Part shown: one piece after another, positions 17,323 through 25,861 of the stretch
Layout: every line of letters starts with the position of its first letter
Numbering within the stretch: position 1 is the first letter of the stretch
DNA from: Pseudomonadota bacterium
Lineage (GTDB): Bacteria; Pseudomonadota; Gammaproteobacteria; UBA1113
Direction: 5' to 3'
NCBI GenBank assembly: GCA_021778015.1
Contig: JAJYCX010000010.1
Span: 1-64,000 of the forward strand
Length of the DNA: 64,000 nucleotides
Program-made: the position numbers and the translations under genes
The notes under the pieces: model-generated
Told to the model about the DNA's origin: nothing
Databases searched by the model: none
Seen by the model: the letters and a program-made list of their open reading frames with translations, nothing else

Positions 17323-17660
17323 GCGCCATCCGAAAAGTTCAAAACCCCATCCCATAGTTCCAAATCAGGAACAGAACCATCTAGACTCACATGCCAGCGC
17401 TGGCCTTTTGTGCGATAAACATCTAGATCATGAATTACTTTTTGATGATCGGTATGTTCCACCCAAGCCATTAGCATTTCATGATTTTCAAATGTAACTA
17501 CGATATTAACGCAATTCTCACAAGATACGTCTTTGGATGTTTCAATATTAACAAATCCTTTTTGTTGTGAAATCCGTTCTTTAATATACCGATACCAGAT
17601 AGCATCAAAATAGGCTCTACCCTCTTTGTTTAGATAATGTTTTACATGAACAAAAATCAT
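17310..17660 (-). CDS. Small ABM-type (dimeric alpha-beta barrel) protein
   Basis: 116 aa. It starts MIFVHVKHYLNKEGRAYFDAIW with a QQKGFVNIETSKD segment and a central VVTFENHEMLMAWVEHTDHQKV. This is the layout of antibiotic-biosynthesis-monooxygenase-like ferredoxin-fold proteins: strand, helix, GF-x-x strand, and a W in the last helix. The function is unknown. It follows the SnoaL-like gene by 4 bp on the minus strand, so the two are co-transcribed and may act on one small molecule. The last residues (DGATSE) and the stop are encoded by the edge of a palindromic repeat, so the original C-terminus may have been replaced. Confidence 0.65.
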   Translation of the reverse strand: MIFVHVKHYLNKEGRAYFDAIWYRYIKERISQQKGFVNIETSKDVSCENCVNIVVTFENHEMLMAWVEHTDHQKVIHDLDVYRTKGQRWHVSLDGSVPDLELWDGVLNFSDGATSE

Positions 17661-17664
17661 ATAC

Positions 17665-18072
17665 TTAGTCTCTCGTTTGATTTTTAATCAATAACTGTGT
17701 TCCTAACCAACCCCAATAAATCCGGTGATTTATGATAAGTTTATTTTCAATTTCCATTAGCTCTAATATATCGAGCTGATTTCCGTCTGGGGTATTACGG
17801 GGATACTCCCAAATTAGAGTATTGCCATTGGAGAAATAGGTGCCTGTTCTGTACCACCGTACTAAGTCATTGGGGCGACGATTAGTACCTTCAATCAAGA
17901 AAGTATGAATCTCTTCTTTACCCTGAAGTACACCGCTCTCTCTGTTTAATAGAATAGGTACTAATGGACTTTCGAAAATAGCATGAGTCGAATATAATTC
18001 AATTAGATCGGCAACATTCTTAGTTGAAGCATATTCATGCCACAGATTGTAAATAGTTTCGTGACTATTCAT
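17665..18072 (-). CDS. SnoaL-like / NTF2-fold protein
   Basis: 135 aa from MNSHETIYNLWHEYASTKN (ATG two codons further upstream also possible). Typical SnoaL/NTF2 pattern: N-terminal helix, DLIELYSTHAIFESPLV, a LQGKEEIHTFL helix, then strands including NTLIWEYPRNTPDGNQLDILELMEIENKLI and a C-terminal HRIYWGWLG. These small barrels bind or isomerise small molecules. Upstream partner of the ABM-like gene in a two-gene operon. The specific role is unknown. Confidence 0.7.
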   Translation of the reverse strand: MNSHETIYNLWHEYASTKNVADLIELYSTHAIFESPLVPILLNRESGVLQGKEEIHTFLIEGTNRRPNDLVRWYRTGTYFSNGNTLIWEYPRNTPDGNQLDILELMEIENKLIINHRIYWGWLGTQLLIKNQTRD

Positions 18073-18120
18073 TAACAACCCCTATAAATCCTTGTTTAAT
18101 CCATTAATATATTTATTATT

Positions 18121-18546
18121 TTACTGCATTTTAGGTCGGTCGTGGTTGGGATCATCATTGTCACCATTTAACTGCGCGAATTGTATACCACGCGCTGTTG
18201 CATGTCCAATAGTGAACATAGTATGTATGCCATTTAGAAGATTACTCCCTGCCCTAAAAGCATGATTATCTGTAATTGTTGAATAAACAGCATGTGCAAG
18301 TTTGGCTAGTGAAACAAAAAATTTTACAGCTGATAATATAATATTTGAAACATTATTCTGTATAATATCCAGTACAAGCTGGCAATATGATGATACGAAG
18401 TGTAATGTACTGGCTACTAGAGAAAACATTCGCCTAATATCTTCTTCAAAAGCATTACCTGTAGCTTCTATTATAGAAAGTAGCATATCTAATGCATGGA
18501 ATCCGAAAGAAGCAGAAGTTAGTACTGTTTCATTGTCATTTTTCAT
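18121..18546 (-). CDS. Unknown small membrane-associated protein
   Basis: 141 aa. The middle is a long run of amphipathic to hydrophobic helices (about residues 15-100, e.g. LVASTLHFVSSYCQLVLDII and ILSAVKFFVSLAKLAHAVY). The tail is polar and Asp/Asn-rich (NGDDNDDPNHDRP). No family recognised. A purine-rich Shine-Dalgarno (GGGAGATAT) supports translation. The helical hydrophobic body with an acidic tail could suit a membrane-inserting effector or a small structural protein; neither can be shown. Confidence 0.6.
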   Translation of the reverse strand: MKNDNETVLTSASFGFHALDMLLSIIEATGNAFEEDIRRMFSLVASTLHFVSSYCQLVLDIIQNNVSNIILSAVKFFVSLAKLAHAVYSTITDNHAFRAGSNLLNGIHTMFTIGHATARGIQFAQLNGDNDDPNHDRPKMQ

Positions 18547-18674
18547 TTATATCTCCCTAATTATATTGTTTTTTCTATTATACTGCGTTCACATCTATCT
18601 GGCTAGAGAATTGCATATAATTTGGCTATATGCTTTAATATTGCCTGAAACCAAAGAGGATTTAAAAGAATATA

Positions 18675-19283
18675 ATGCTAAATACTGATTTTTTTAATCG
18701 TGATGCGCTGCTCGTGGCTAAAGACTTGCTAGGCAAAGTCATTTATAAGCATTACGATACCGTTTGGTTGGCGGCGATGATTATTGAGACCGAAGCCTAT
18801 TATTTAGAAGATAAAGGTAGCCATGCCTCCTTAGGCCGGACGGCTAAACGTCAGGCGTTATTTATGCCAGCAGGCACTATTTATATGTATTATGCTCGTG
18901 GTGGCGATTCTTTAAACATCAGCTGTCGGGGGGATGGCAATGCGGTGCTCATTAAGGCTGGCATTCCTTATAGTGATGATCCAGCTATGCTGAACATTAT
19001 GCATCAGTTAAACCCGGTTAAAAACTCTTTGCGCAAACGAGAGGATCATAAGCTCTGTGCTGGGCAGACTTTATTATGCAAGGCGCTCAATATTAAAGTA
19101 CCTGAATGGGATCAGCAGTTATTTGATAGAGACAATTTTTATATTAAAGATGTAGGCTATGTTCCAGAAAGGATTGTACAAACAACCCGCCTAGGGATCC
19201 CTAAAGGCAGAGATGAACATCTACCCTATCGTTTTATAGATGCAAATTATAGCCATGCGGCTACGAAAAAACCAAGTAATTAG
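18675..19283 (+). CDS. DNA-3-methyladenine glycosylase (AAG/Mpg family)
   Basis: 202 aa. Removes alkylated and deaminated purines in base-excision repair. Landmarks: the start FFNRDALLVAKDLLGKVIY, the catalytic Glu in MIIETEAYYLEDKGSHAS, the FMPAGTIYMYYARGGDSLNISCRGDGNAVLIKA core (Tyr that intercalates in DNA), and C-terminal TTRLGIPKGRDEHLPYRFI. The length is typical of bacterial family members. It ends 9 bp before the SulP transporter gene, so co-transcription is likely. The ATG at 18675 lies inside the last codons of an apparent gene remnant that ends at 18688. Confidence 0.93.
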   Translation: MLNTDFFNRDALLVAKDLLGKVIYKHYDTVWLAAMIIETEAYYLEDKGSHASLGRTAKRQALFMPAGTIYMYYARGGDSLNISCRGDGNAVLIKAGIPYSDDPAMLNIMHQLNPVKNSLRKREDHKLCAGQTLLCKALNIKVPEWDQQLFDRDNFYIKDVGYVPERIVQTTRLGIPKGRDEHLPYRFIDANYSHAATKKPSN

Positions 19284-19292
19284 AGAACATTT

Positions 19293-20939
19293 ATGTTAGC
19301 TATTATTGATGCTTATAAAAATGGGTTATTGAACCGTCGAAATTGGGGTCAAAATCTTATTTCGGGCCTCATTGTAGGCGTTGTGGCTTTACCTCTGGCC
19401 ATGGCTTTTGCTATTGCTTCTGGAGCTAAACCGGAACAAGGGCTATACACCTCTATTATTGCTGGCTTAGCAGTAGGCTTATTTGGAGGAAGCCGTGTAC
19501 AAATTGCTGGACCTACAGGCGCATTTATTGTCATATTAGCGAGTATCACGGCCCATTATGGTATTTCTGGTTTGCAATTAGCTTCTTTGATGGCGGGTAT
19601 TATTTTAATTGGTATGGGACTTTTAAAACTGGGAGATGTGATTAAATTTATCCCGGATCCCGTTATTGTAGGCTTTACCAGTGGTATTGGTGTTATCATT
19701 TTTTTAGGAGAATGGAAAGATTTCTTTGGTTTAGATCTATCCTTAGCCATTAACACGCCGCTATATAAAAAATTATTTGCCTTAGCACATGCTTTGCCGC
19801 ACTTAGACCTAAGCACGACTATGCTGTCTTTATTGAGCTTAGCACTGGTTATTATAACGCCTAAATTTTTTAAACGCATTCCTGGACCATTAGTCGCTTT
19901 GGTAGTAGCCACCTTATTACAAGCTACTTTTAACTTTCCATCCGTTGCCACATTGGGAAGTGCTTTTGGTGGTATTCCTCAACAACTACCTTCTTTTCAT
20001 TTGCCTACCATAAATTTTTCTACCATTTCCGAATTGATTGGTCCAGCCTTTACCATTGCGCTACTGGGAGCCATCGAATCATTATTATCCGCCACTGCGG
20101 CCGATGGTATGGCCAATACGCGCCATAATTCTAACCAGGAATTAATGGGTCAAGGCATTGCCAATATCGTATCCCCTTTATTCGGCGGGTTTGCAGCAAC
20201 GGGTGCTATTGCCAGAACGGCAACAAATGTACGTAACGGCGGTAATTGTGCTATTTCAGCGATTACACATTCTGTTTTTCTACTATTAGTGCTCATTCTA
20301 CTAGCGCCCTTAGCGGTGCATGTGCCTCTTTGTTGTTTAGCCGCCATTTTATTCGTAGTATCCTATAATATGAGTGATATTCCACATTTTATGTACACAT
20401 TAAAATATGCTCCAAATTATGATATCGTCGTTATGCTCACAACATTCTTATTAACCATTTTTACCAATTTAGTATTAGCGGTTAATATAGGGGTTATTTT
20501 AGCTTTATTGTTTTTTGTTAGCCGCATGTATAAAACGAGCGATGTGATACTACATTCATCTGAAGATTTAAGTGAGCACTTTCCTAGCTTAGGTGAATTA
20601 CCAAAAGACTTATTCATTTATTCTATACAAGGGCCGCTCTTTTTTGGTGTTGCCGAAAAGATAGAACATATCTTCTTAAGCGTAAATATGATGCCTAAGA
20701 CTATTATTCTTCGTTTGAAAGAGGTCCCTTTCATGGATATTACGGGCTTAGAAACTTTACGTGAAATTGTGCAGCGCTTTCATAACAAAGGCGTTCATGT
20801 TTATATTTGCGAAGCTAACGTGCGTGTTGCTAAAAAGTTAAAGCGCATAGGATTGCTGCAATGGCTAACCAGCGACAACAACTTGTCTGATAATTTTCAT
20901 CTATGCTATCAGAAACTAATGGCTGCGAGAAAGGATTAG
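19293..20939 (+). CDS. SulP-family inorganic anion transporter with STAS domain
   Basis: 548 aa. About 10-12 membrane helices in the first 420 residues, beginning with the signature NLISGLIVGVVALPLAMAFAIASGAKPEQGLYTSI and QIAGPTGAFIVIL. The C-terminal 120 residues (SIQGPLFFGVAEKIEH..., LRLKEVPFMDITGLETLREI) form a STAS domain. Family members carry sulfate, bicarbonate or other anions, often with Na+ or H+. The substrate cannot be told. Likely transcribed with the glycosylase gene. Its stop overlaps the convergent arcC gene by 4 bp. Confidence 0.93.
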   Translation: MLAIIDAYKNGLLNRRNWGQNLISGLIVGVVALPLAMAFAIASGAKPEQGLYTSIIAGLAVGLFGGSRVQIAGPTGAFIVILASITAHYGISGLQLASLMAGIILIGMGLLKLGDVIKFIPDPVIVGFTSGIGVIIFLGEWKDFFGLDLSLAINTPLYKKLFALAHALPHLDLSTTMLSLLSLALVIITPKFFKRIPGPLVALVVATLLQATFNFPSVATLGSAFGGIPQQLPSFHLPTINFSTISELIGPAFTIALLGAIESLLSATAADGMANTRHNSNQELMGQGIANIVSPLFGGFAATGAIARTATNVRNGGNCAISAITHSVFLLLVLILLAPLAVHVPLCCLAAILFVVSYNMSDIPHFMYTLKYAPNYDIVVMLTTFLLTIFTNLVLAVNIGVILALLFFVSRMYKTSDVILHSSEDLSEHFPSLGELPKDLFIYSIQGPLFFGVAEKIEHIFLSVNMMPKTIILRLKEVPFMDITGLETLREIVQRFHNKGVHVYICEANVRVAKKLKRIGLLQWLTSDNNLSDNFHLCYQKLMAARKD

Positions 20940-21889
20940 GCTTCATTGGCAAGATAAACCGTCGTCCCCGCGCCTGAAAATACATCACCGGCATCTTTTA
21001 AAGCGGCAATCACGGCTTTTTTACCAGTACCCGATTCTACAAACTTCTTTACCGCTTCAATTTTTGGCAACATACTGCCTTGTGCAAATTGGTTTGATGC
21101 AATATAAGTTTCTAACTCTTTACTACTAATTTTATCTAAAGCTTTCTGATTAGGTTGGTTAAAGTGTATATAGACTTTATCCACGGCGGTTAAAATAATC
21201 AACATATCGGCATTGATGATTTCGGCTAATTTTTCAGCGGCAAAGTCTTTATCAATGACTGCTTCTACTCCATGATAACCCTCTTCCGTTTTAATAACGG
21301 GTATACCGCCACCGCCGCAGGCAATCACTAAAATGCCTGAATCAAAGAGTTGTTTTATAACTTCTTTTTCTACTATACCAATAGGCTTGGGTGAAGGCAC
21401 TACCCTGCGCCAGCCACGGCCTGCGTCTTCCATCATCTGAAAGCCATTTTCTTGTTGTAATTTTTTTGCTGCGGCTTCATTGTGAAATGATCCTATGGGC
21501 TTCGTTGGATTTTTAAAGGCGGGGTCGCTAGCGCTCACTTCAACTTGGGTGACGATTGAAACTGGGCATTTATGGGCAATTTTTGCTTTTCTAAGTGCTT
21601 CAGACAATGCATTTTGTAAATGATAGCCTATATACCCTTGTGTGAACGCATCGCAAACATCGAAAGGAAAGAGCGAATGACTGCTATCTGTATTGTGGGC
21701 CAGTTCAATATCCGCAACAATTTCGCCTACTTGTGGACCATTGCCATGAACGATCGCCACATCATGGCCAGCCTGAATTAATTTTACTATGCTTGTAGCG
21801 GTATCTTTGCATGCTTCATATTGGCTTTGTGCACTGGTACTGCCATTCTTTTGTAAAGCATTGCCGCCTAGGGCCACCACAATTTTCAT
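20936..21889 (-). CDS. arcC: Carbamate kinase
   Basis: 317 aa. Converts carbamoyl phosphate and ADP into ATP, carbamate and then ammonia and CO2; last step of the arginine deiminase pathway and the one that yields ATP. Amino-acid kinase family: VVALGGNALQKNG at the start, VHGNGPQVGEI, GWRRVVPSPKP, IACGGGGIPVI and the C-terminal GSMLPKIEAVKKFVESGTGKKAVI. Last gene of the arc set, separated from arcD by 174 bp containing a strong hairpin that may lower its expression. Confidence 0.96.
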   Translation of the reverse strand: MKIVVALGGNALQKNGSTSAQSQYEACKDTATSIVKLIQAGHDVAIVHGNGPQVGEIVADIELAHNTDSSHSLFPFDVCDAFTQGYIGYHLQNALSEALRKAKIAHKCPVSIVTQVEVSASDPAFKNPTKPIGSFHNEAAAKKLQQENGFQMMEDAGRGWRRVVPSPKPIGIVEKEVIKQLFDSGILVIACGGGGIPVIKTEEGYHGVEAVIDKDFAAEKLAEIINADMLIILTAVDKVYIHFNQPNQKALDKISSKELETYIASNQFAQGSMLPKIEAVKKFVESGTGKKAVIAALKDAGDVFSGAGTTVYLANEA

Positions 21890-21913
21890 TTATTTCTCTC
21901 CAATTATAACTAG

Positions 21914-22050
21914 TTATATATACCCATTCCGCTTCAAGATGCGAGAGCAATACTTTTTACGAATACAATACTAAAACGGTGTCATCCTCGACTTCGTCGA
22001 GGATGACAAAGCTATGATTCAAATCTATAGTATTCTTTAAGATCTCGGAT
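21914..22050. repeat. Palindromic repeat family 2, copy C, with hairpin between arcD and arcC
   Basis: Centre: a 12-bp perfect inverted repeat GTCATCCTCGAC-TTC-GTCGAGGATGAC at 21981-22007. The left side has the family lead TATATACCCATTCCGC; the right side has the reverse complement of the lead-side sequence of copy A (GAATACTATAGATTTGAATC read on the minus strand), so this copy has both ends and is palindromic over about 130 bp. It lies inside the arc gene set and could act as terminator or attenuator for arcC. Confidence 0.7.
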
Positions 22051-22063
22051 CTTCACTATTAAT

Positions 22064-23485
22064 TTAAGTACCTACAGCTCTAGATAAGAATGCCCAAGCG
22101 CTGAAAATTGCAGCTAATGTAATCGCTATAGCCAAAATGCGGTCTGAGTTTGTGAACCATTTATCCTGACTTTTCCTGCATGAATACATATAAACAAATA
22201 GACCTATAAAGTATAAAATAGCGCATAATAGTAGTAATTTAATGTTTGCGGCATAAATTAACCACAATCCGTATAGCGAAGCAATGAGCGCTAAAATAAG
22301 ATCTCGTTTTGAACTTTCATTTTTAGCATAGCCATCCTTTTTAATCGCTATTTTTAATGCATATAAACCACTTAATAAATACGGCGGTAAAATAGCAATT
22401 GCTGCAATCAAGTAGATGATACGATAGGTACTACTAGACAAATAGGCAATTAACAAAAATAGCTGAATGGCGCCATTGGTTATCCATAATGATGCCGCTG
22501 GAGCATTGTTTTTATTTTCTCTTGAAAAGACCTTTGGCATGACTCCGTCTTTTGCCGCAGTATAAGGTGTTTCCGAAGCGAGTAATGTCCAGCTGAGTAG
22601 CGCCCCAAATAATGCCACGCATAAACCTATGTTGATAAACCAAGCACCCCAAGGACCGACTATATATTGTAAAGCATAGGCTAAAGTTGGGTTTTCAAAT
22701 TGCATTAACACGTCTCTAGGTACGGCAGCCAGAGTCACCACATTTAAAAGAATATAAATAAGTAAGGTAGCAGATAGTCCAATGACCGTAGCCTTACCTA
22801 CATCGGACTCTTTGCGTGCTCTGCCGGAGATCACCACCGCGCCCTCAATACCTATAAAGACCCATAGTGTGACCATCATCGTACCGGCTAATTGCTTAAA
22901 TAGAGAGCCCATCTCGCTAGAACCAAATGCATCAAAATTTAACTGTTTAATGTTAAAAGCCAGCATTAAAATGACAATAAAAGCAAAAATAGGAACTAAT
23001 CTTGCAATCGTTGTAATCATATTAATGATCGCCGCTTGCTGTACTCCTCTAAGGGCAATATAGTGCACTATCCATAAAATGGCAGAAGCACCTATTAAAA
23101 CATAGATGTTATGATCTCCCGAGAAAATGGGAAAGAAAAAAGACAAAGCATCAAAAAGCAATAATGCGTAAGCAACATTACCCAAAAAAGCACTTAACCA
23201 ATAGCCCCAAGCGGAGTTAAAACCAACAAACTTGCCAAACCCTGCACGGGCATAACTGTATATACCGCCTTGCAGTTCTGGTTTTCGTTTAGATAAATTT
23301 TGATAAACAAAGGCTAGACACAACATACCAATACCGGTAATGAGCCATGCCAATACTATGGCCACTATACCGGCATGTCTGGCCATATCGGTAGGCAGTG
23401 AAAATGCGCCACCGCCTATCATCGAGCCCACGACTATAGCAATGAGCGAGAAGACACCAATTTTATTGCTTTGATTATCCGCCAT
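22064..23485 (-). CDS. arcD: Basic amino-acid antiporter (arginine/ornithine type)
   Basis: 473 aa, about 12 membrane helices. APC-superfamily signature at the N-terminus: IGVFSLIAIVVGSMIGGGAFSLPTDMARHAG. Conserved helix 6 region VTLWVFIGIEGAVVISGRARKESDVG. Position between arcB and arcC argues for exchange of external arginine for internal ornithine, which drives the pathway without energy cost. Start is 3 bp after the arcB stop. By family alone an agmatine/putrescine antiporter would also be possible; the neighbours favour arginine/ornithine. Confidence 0.9.
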   Translation of the reverse strand: MADNQSNKIGVFSLIAIVVGSMIGGGAFSLPTDMARHAGIVAIVLAWLITGIGMLCLAFVYQNLSKRKPELQGGIYSYARAGFGKFVGFNSAWGYWLSAFLGNVAYALLLFDALSFFFPIFSGDHNIYVLIGASAILWIVHYIALRGVQQAAIINMITTIARLVPIFAFIVILMLAFNIKQLNFDAFGSSEMGSLFKQLAGTMMVTLWVFIGIEGAVVISGRARKESDVGKATVIGLSATLLIYILLNVVTLAAVPRDVLMQFENPTLAYALQYIVGPWGAWFINIGLCVALFGALLSWTLLASETPYTAAKDGVMPKVFSRENKNNAPAASLWITNGAIQLFLLIAYLSSSTYRIIYLIAAIAILPPYLLSGLYALKIAIKKDGYAKNESSKRDLILALIASLYGLWLIYAANIKLLLLCAILYFIGLFVYMYSCRKSQDKWFTNSDRILAIAITLAAIFSAWAFLSRAVGT

Positions 23486-23488
23486 TTG

Positions 23489-24478
23489 TTAACCGATCGT
23501 CGATACAAGCACAGCTTTAATGGTATGCATTCTATTTTCTGCTTGATCAAACACAACAGAATTTCTGTGTCTAAAAACTGCATCTTCTACTTCACGTATA
23601 TCTACACCTTGATCTTTAAAATGACGTGCGGTTTCAGTTTCAAAATCATGATAAGACGGTAAACAATGCATAAATAAAGTATGATCTTTTCCTGTTTTAT
23701 TCAACATATCCATGGTAACTCGGAAAGGTTGCAGTAACTTAGCACGCTCTGCATAATCTACTTTTTCGCCCATAGAAACCCATACGTCGGTATAGATAGC
23801 ATCTGCGCCTTTAACGGCATGATCTATGTTATCGGTAAATTCGATCACAGCACCCGTTATTTTCGATACTTCCGCAACTTGTTGAAGGACTTTTTCATCA
23901 GGAGCTCGTTCTTTAGGGCCTAAGGCTACAAAGTGCATGCCCATTTTTGCAGCACCATACATCAGCGCATAAGCCATATTATTCTTAGTGTCTCCAGCAA
24001 AAACCAGCTTCATCTCACTTAACTGCTTACCGCGAATTTCTTCTTCTAACGTTAAAAAATCGGCTAGAATTTGCGTAGGATGATCTACATCGGTTAAACC
24101 ATTCCAAACTGGAATGCCCGCGTATTTAGCCAATTCAGTCACTACGGCTTGTTCATAGCCACGATATTCAATCCCATCATAAAAGCGGCCTAATACTTTA
24201 GCCGTATCTTCAAGGGATTCTTTGACTTGAAACTGTGAGTTGGTTAGATAGGTTACATGAGCACCCTCTTCCAGCGTTGCCACTTCAAAAGCGCAACGTG
24301 TACGAGTCGATGTTTTATCAAACAGCAAGACTATATTCTTGCCCGATAATAAATGGCCATGCAGTCCCATACGCTTTTTCTGCTTCAAATCGTGTGAAAG
24401 ATCCAATAAATAGCGTATTTCACGCGGAGTAAAATCCATTAATGTTAAAAAACTTCTGCCTCTTAAATTGATTGCCAT
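23489..24478 (-). CDS. arcB: Ornithine carbamoyltransferase, catabolic
   Basis: 329 aa. Carries all the carbamoyltransferase motifs: carbamoyl-phosphate loop STRTRCAFEVA (about 56-66), DVDHPTQILADFLTLEE (HPTQ), and the ornithine loop FMHCLPSYHD (HCLP). In this position it runs in the phosphorolysis direction, splitting citrulline to ornithine and carbamoyl phosphate. Second gene of the arc operon, 22 bp after arcA and 3 bp before arcD. An anabolic argF would look similar; the operon identifies the catabolic role. Confidence 0.95.
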   Translation of the reverse strand: MAINLRGRSFLTLMDFTPREIRYLLDLSHDLKQKKRMGLHGHLLSGKNIVLLFDKTSTRTRCAFEVATLEEGAHVTYLTNSQFQVKESLEDTAKVLGRFYDGIEYRGYEQAVVTELAKYAGIPVWNGLTDVDHPTQILADFLTLEEEIRGKQLSEMKLVFAGDTKNNMAYALMYGAAKMGMHFVALGPKERAPDEKVLQQVAEVSKITGAVIEFTDNIDHAVKGADAIYTDVWVSMGEKVDYAERAKLLQPFRVTMDMLNKTGKDHTLFMHCLPSYHDFETETARHFKDQGVDIREVEDAVFRHRNSVVFDQAENRMHTIKAVLVSTIG

Positions 24479-24500
24479 GATAAACCTCTTTAATAATTAC

Positions 24501-25721
24501 TTATATCTTTTCTCTAATGAGTGGCATAGACATACATCTAGGCCCACCTCTACCTCTAGATAACTCTGAACTAGGCATTACATGCACTTTAACGCCATTG
24601 TCTTCCAATATTTGGTTAGTGACATAATTACGTGCATACACAATCACTTCACCGGGTCTAATGGCCAAGGTATTTGAACCATCGTTCCACTGTTCTCTAG
24701 CAGAGATAATCTTATCGCCACCACCGCAGCGTATTAGTTTTACTTCCGTTTTACAGTATGGCTGCAATATCTTTTCTAGGGTATCCACTTGTTTTGCAAT
24801 ACTCAGTGTACCACCACCATTGCCCTTAGTAATTTTATAAACCGACAAGGGTCCTTCAATTTCACCATGCACAGTAAATATGGAATGATCAACCTGAGTA
24901 AACACCGTATCCAAATGCATAAATGCTCTAGAAGAAGGGATATGAAATGCTAAAATGGTTTCGACATGAGACATATCGCTTTGAAAAAGACGATTGGCTA
25001 GACGTTCAATGGATTCTGCCTGGGTTCTTTGAGAAATACCCACGCAGAGGGTTTTTTCATTTAAGACTAAAACATCCCCACCTTCGATTGAAGTCGAATT
25101 TTCTCTTCTATACCAAAAAGGAACTTCTTGATCTACAAAAAGAGGATGATACTCAAAAATATATTTGGAAAATAATGTTTCGCGGCGACGTGTTTCGGTA
25201 CGCATGTGGTTTAAAGAGATGCCACAGCCTATAGTTGCAAAAGGGTCACGCGTAAAATATAAGTTGGGTAATGGGTCGCATATAAAAGGATAATCACGAT
25301 TTACTTCATCTTCCAGATCTTTACCCTTAAAGTCTACTTCTGTTTTCTGAATACCGCTGATTAACTTATCCACAATGGCTTTCTTGTCTTTGAGTGACAA
25401 CAAATAATTCATCAATAAGTCTTGACGACTAGACGTTTTAATGTCTGCTTCGGCAAGAAATTCATGTATAAATTTCTTACATAAAGCGCCATCTTCTAGT
25501 ACGGTAGCGACCATATCGGCTAGATATAAAACTTCGACACCTTCATTTCTTAAAATTTCTGCAAAAGCATCATGCTCTTGTTGGGCCACTTTAAGATAGG
25601 GAATATCGTCAAATAACAGCCGTTCTAGCAAGGCTGGAGTTAGGTTTTCAATTTCGTGCGAGGGCCTATGTAGCAGCACGCTCTTTAAATTACCGATTTC
25701 GCTGTTTACAGAAAGTTTCAT
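24501..25721 (-). CDS. arcA: Arginine deiminase
   Basis: 406 aa from [23 protein letters not shown]; an ATG ten codons upstream (25751) would put extra residues before the family's conserved start. Hydrolyses arginine to citrulline and ammonia. Catalytic features: [13 protein letters not shown] (Asp), the Glu/His region [16 protein letters not shown], and the nucleophile Cys in [12 protein letters not shown] near the C-terminus. First gene of arcA-arcB-arcD-arcC. Role: ATP and ammonia from host arginine, with acid resistance as a common side benefit. Confidence 0.96.
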   Translation of the reverse strand: MKLSVNSEIGNLKSVLLHRPSHEIENLTPALLERLLFDDIPYLKVAQQEHDAFAEILRNEGVEVLYLADMVATVLEDGALCKKFIHEFLAEADIKTSSRQDLLMNYLLSLKDKKAIVDKLISGIQKTEVDFKGKDLEDEVNRDYPFICDPLPNLYFTRDPFATIGCGISLNHMRTETRRRETLFSKYIFEYHPLFVDQEVPFWYRRENSTSIEGGDVLVLNEKTLCVGISQRTQAESIERLANRLFQSDMSHVETILAFHIPSSRAFMHLDTVFTQVDHSIFTVHGEIEGPLSVYKITKGNGGGTLSIAKQVDTLEKILQPYCKTEVKLIRCGGGDKIISAREQWNDGSNTLAIRPGEVIVYARNYVTNQILEDNGVKVHVMPSSELSRGRGGPRCMSMPLIREKI

Positions 25722-25775
25722 GTATCCCTCACTGATTATGTTAGAATGCATAGTCTAAGAAAAAATTCAGGGACA

Positions 25776-25784
25776 AGTATAGCA
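25776..25784 (-). promoter_or_regulatory. Extended -10 promoter of the arc operon
   Basis: Minus strand TGC-TATACT (25784-25776), 54 bp before the arcA start. No convincing FNR/Anr or ArgR site was seen around it. Confidence 0.45.
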
Positions 25785-25809
25785 TAATATTTGGACTAAA
25801 TCATCGTAC

Positions 25810-25848
25810 CGGAAATCCAGCGTTAAATCAAGTTTTTCTGGACTTCCG
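25810..25848 (-). terminator. Inverted repeat after the kinase gene
   Basis: CGGAAATCCAG (25810-25820) and CTGGACTTCCG (25838-25848) pair with one mismatch, 13 bp past the kinase stop on the minus strand and upstream of the arc promoter. A run of A and T in the loop but no strong T-run after the stem. It probably separates the kinase and arc transcripts. Confidence 0.4.
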
Positions 25849-25861
25849 ACAGGCCGTATTG

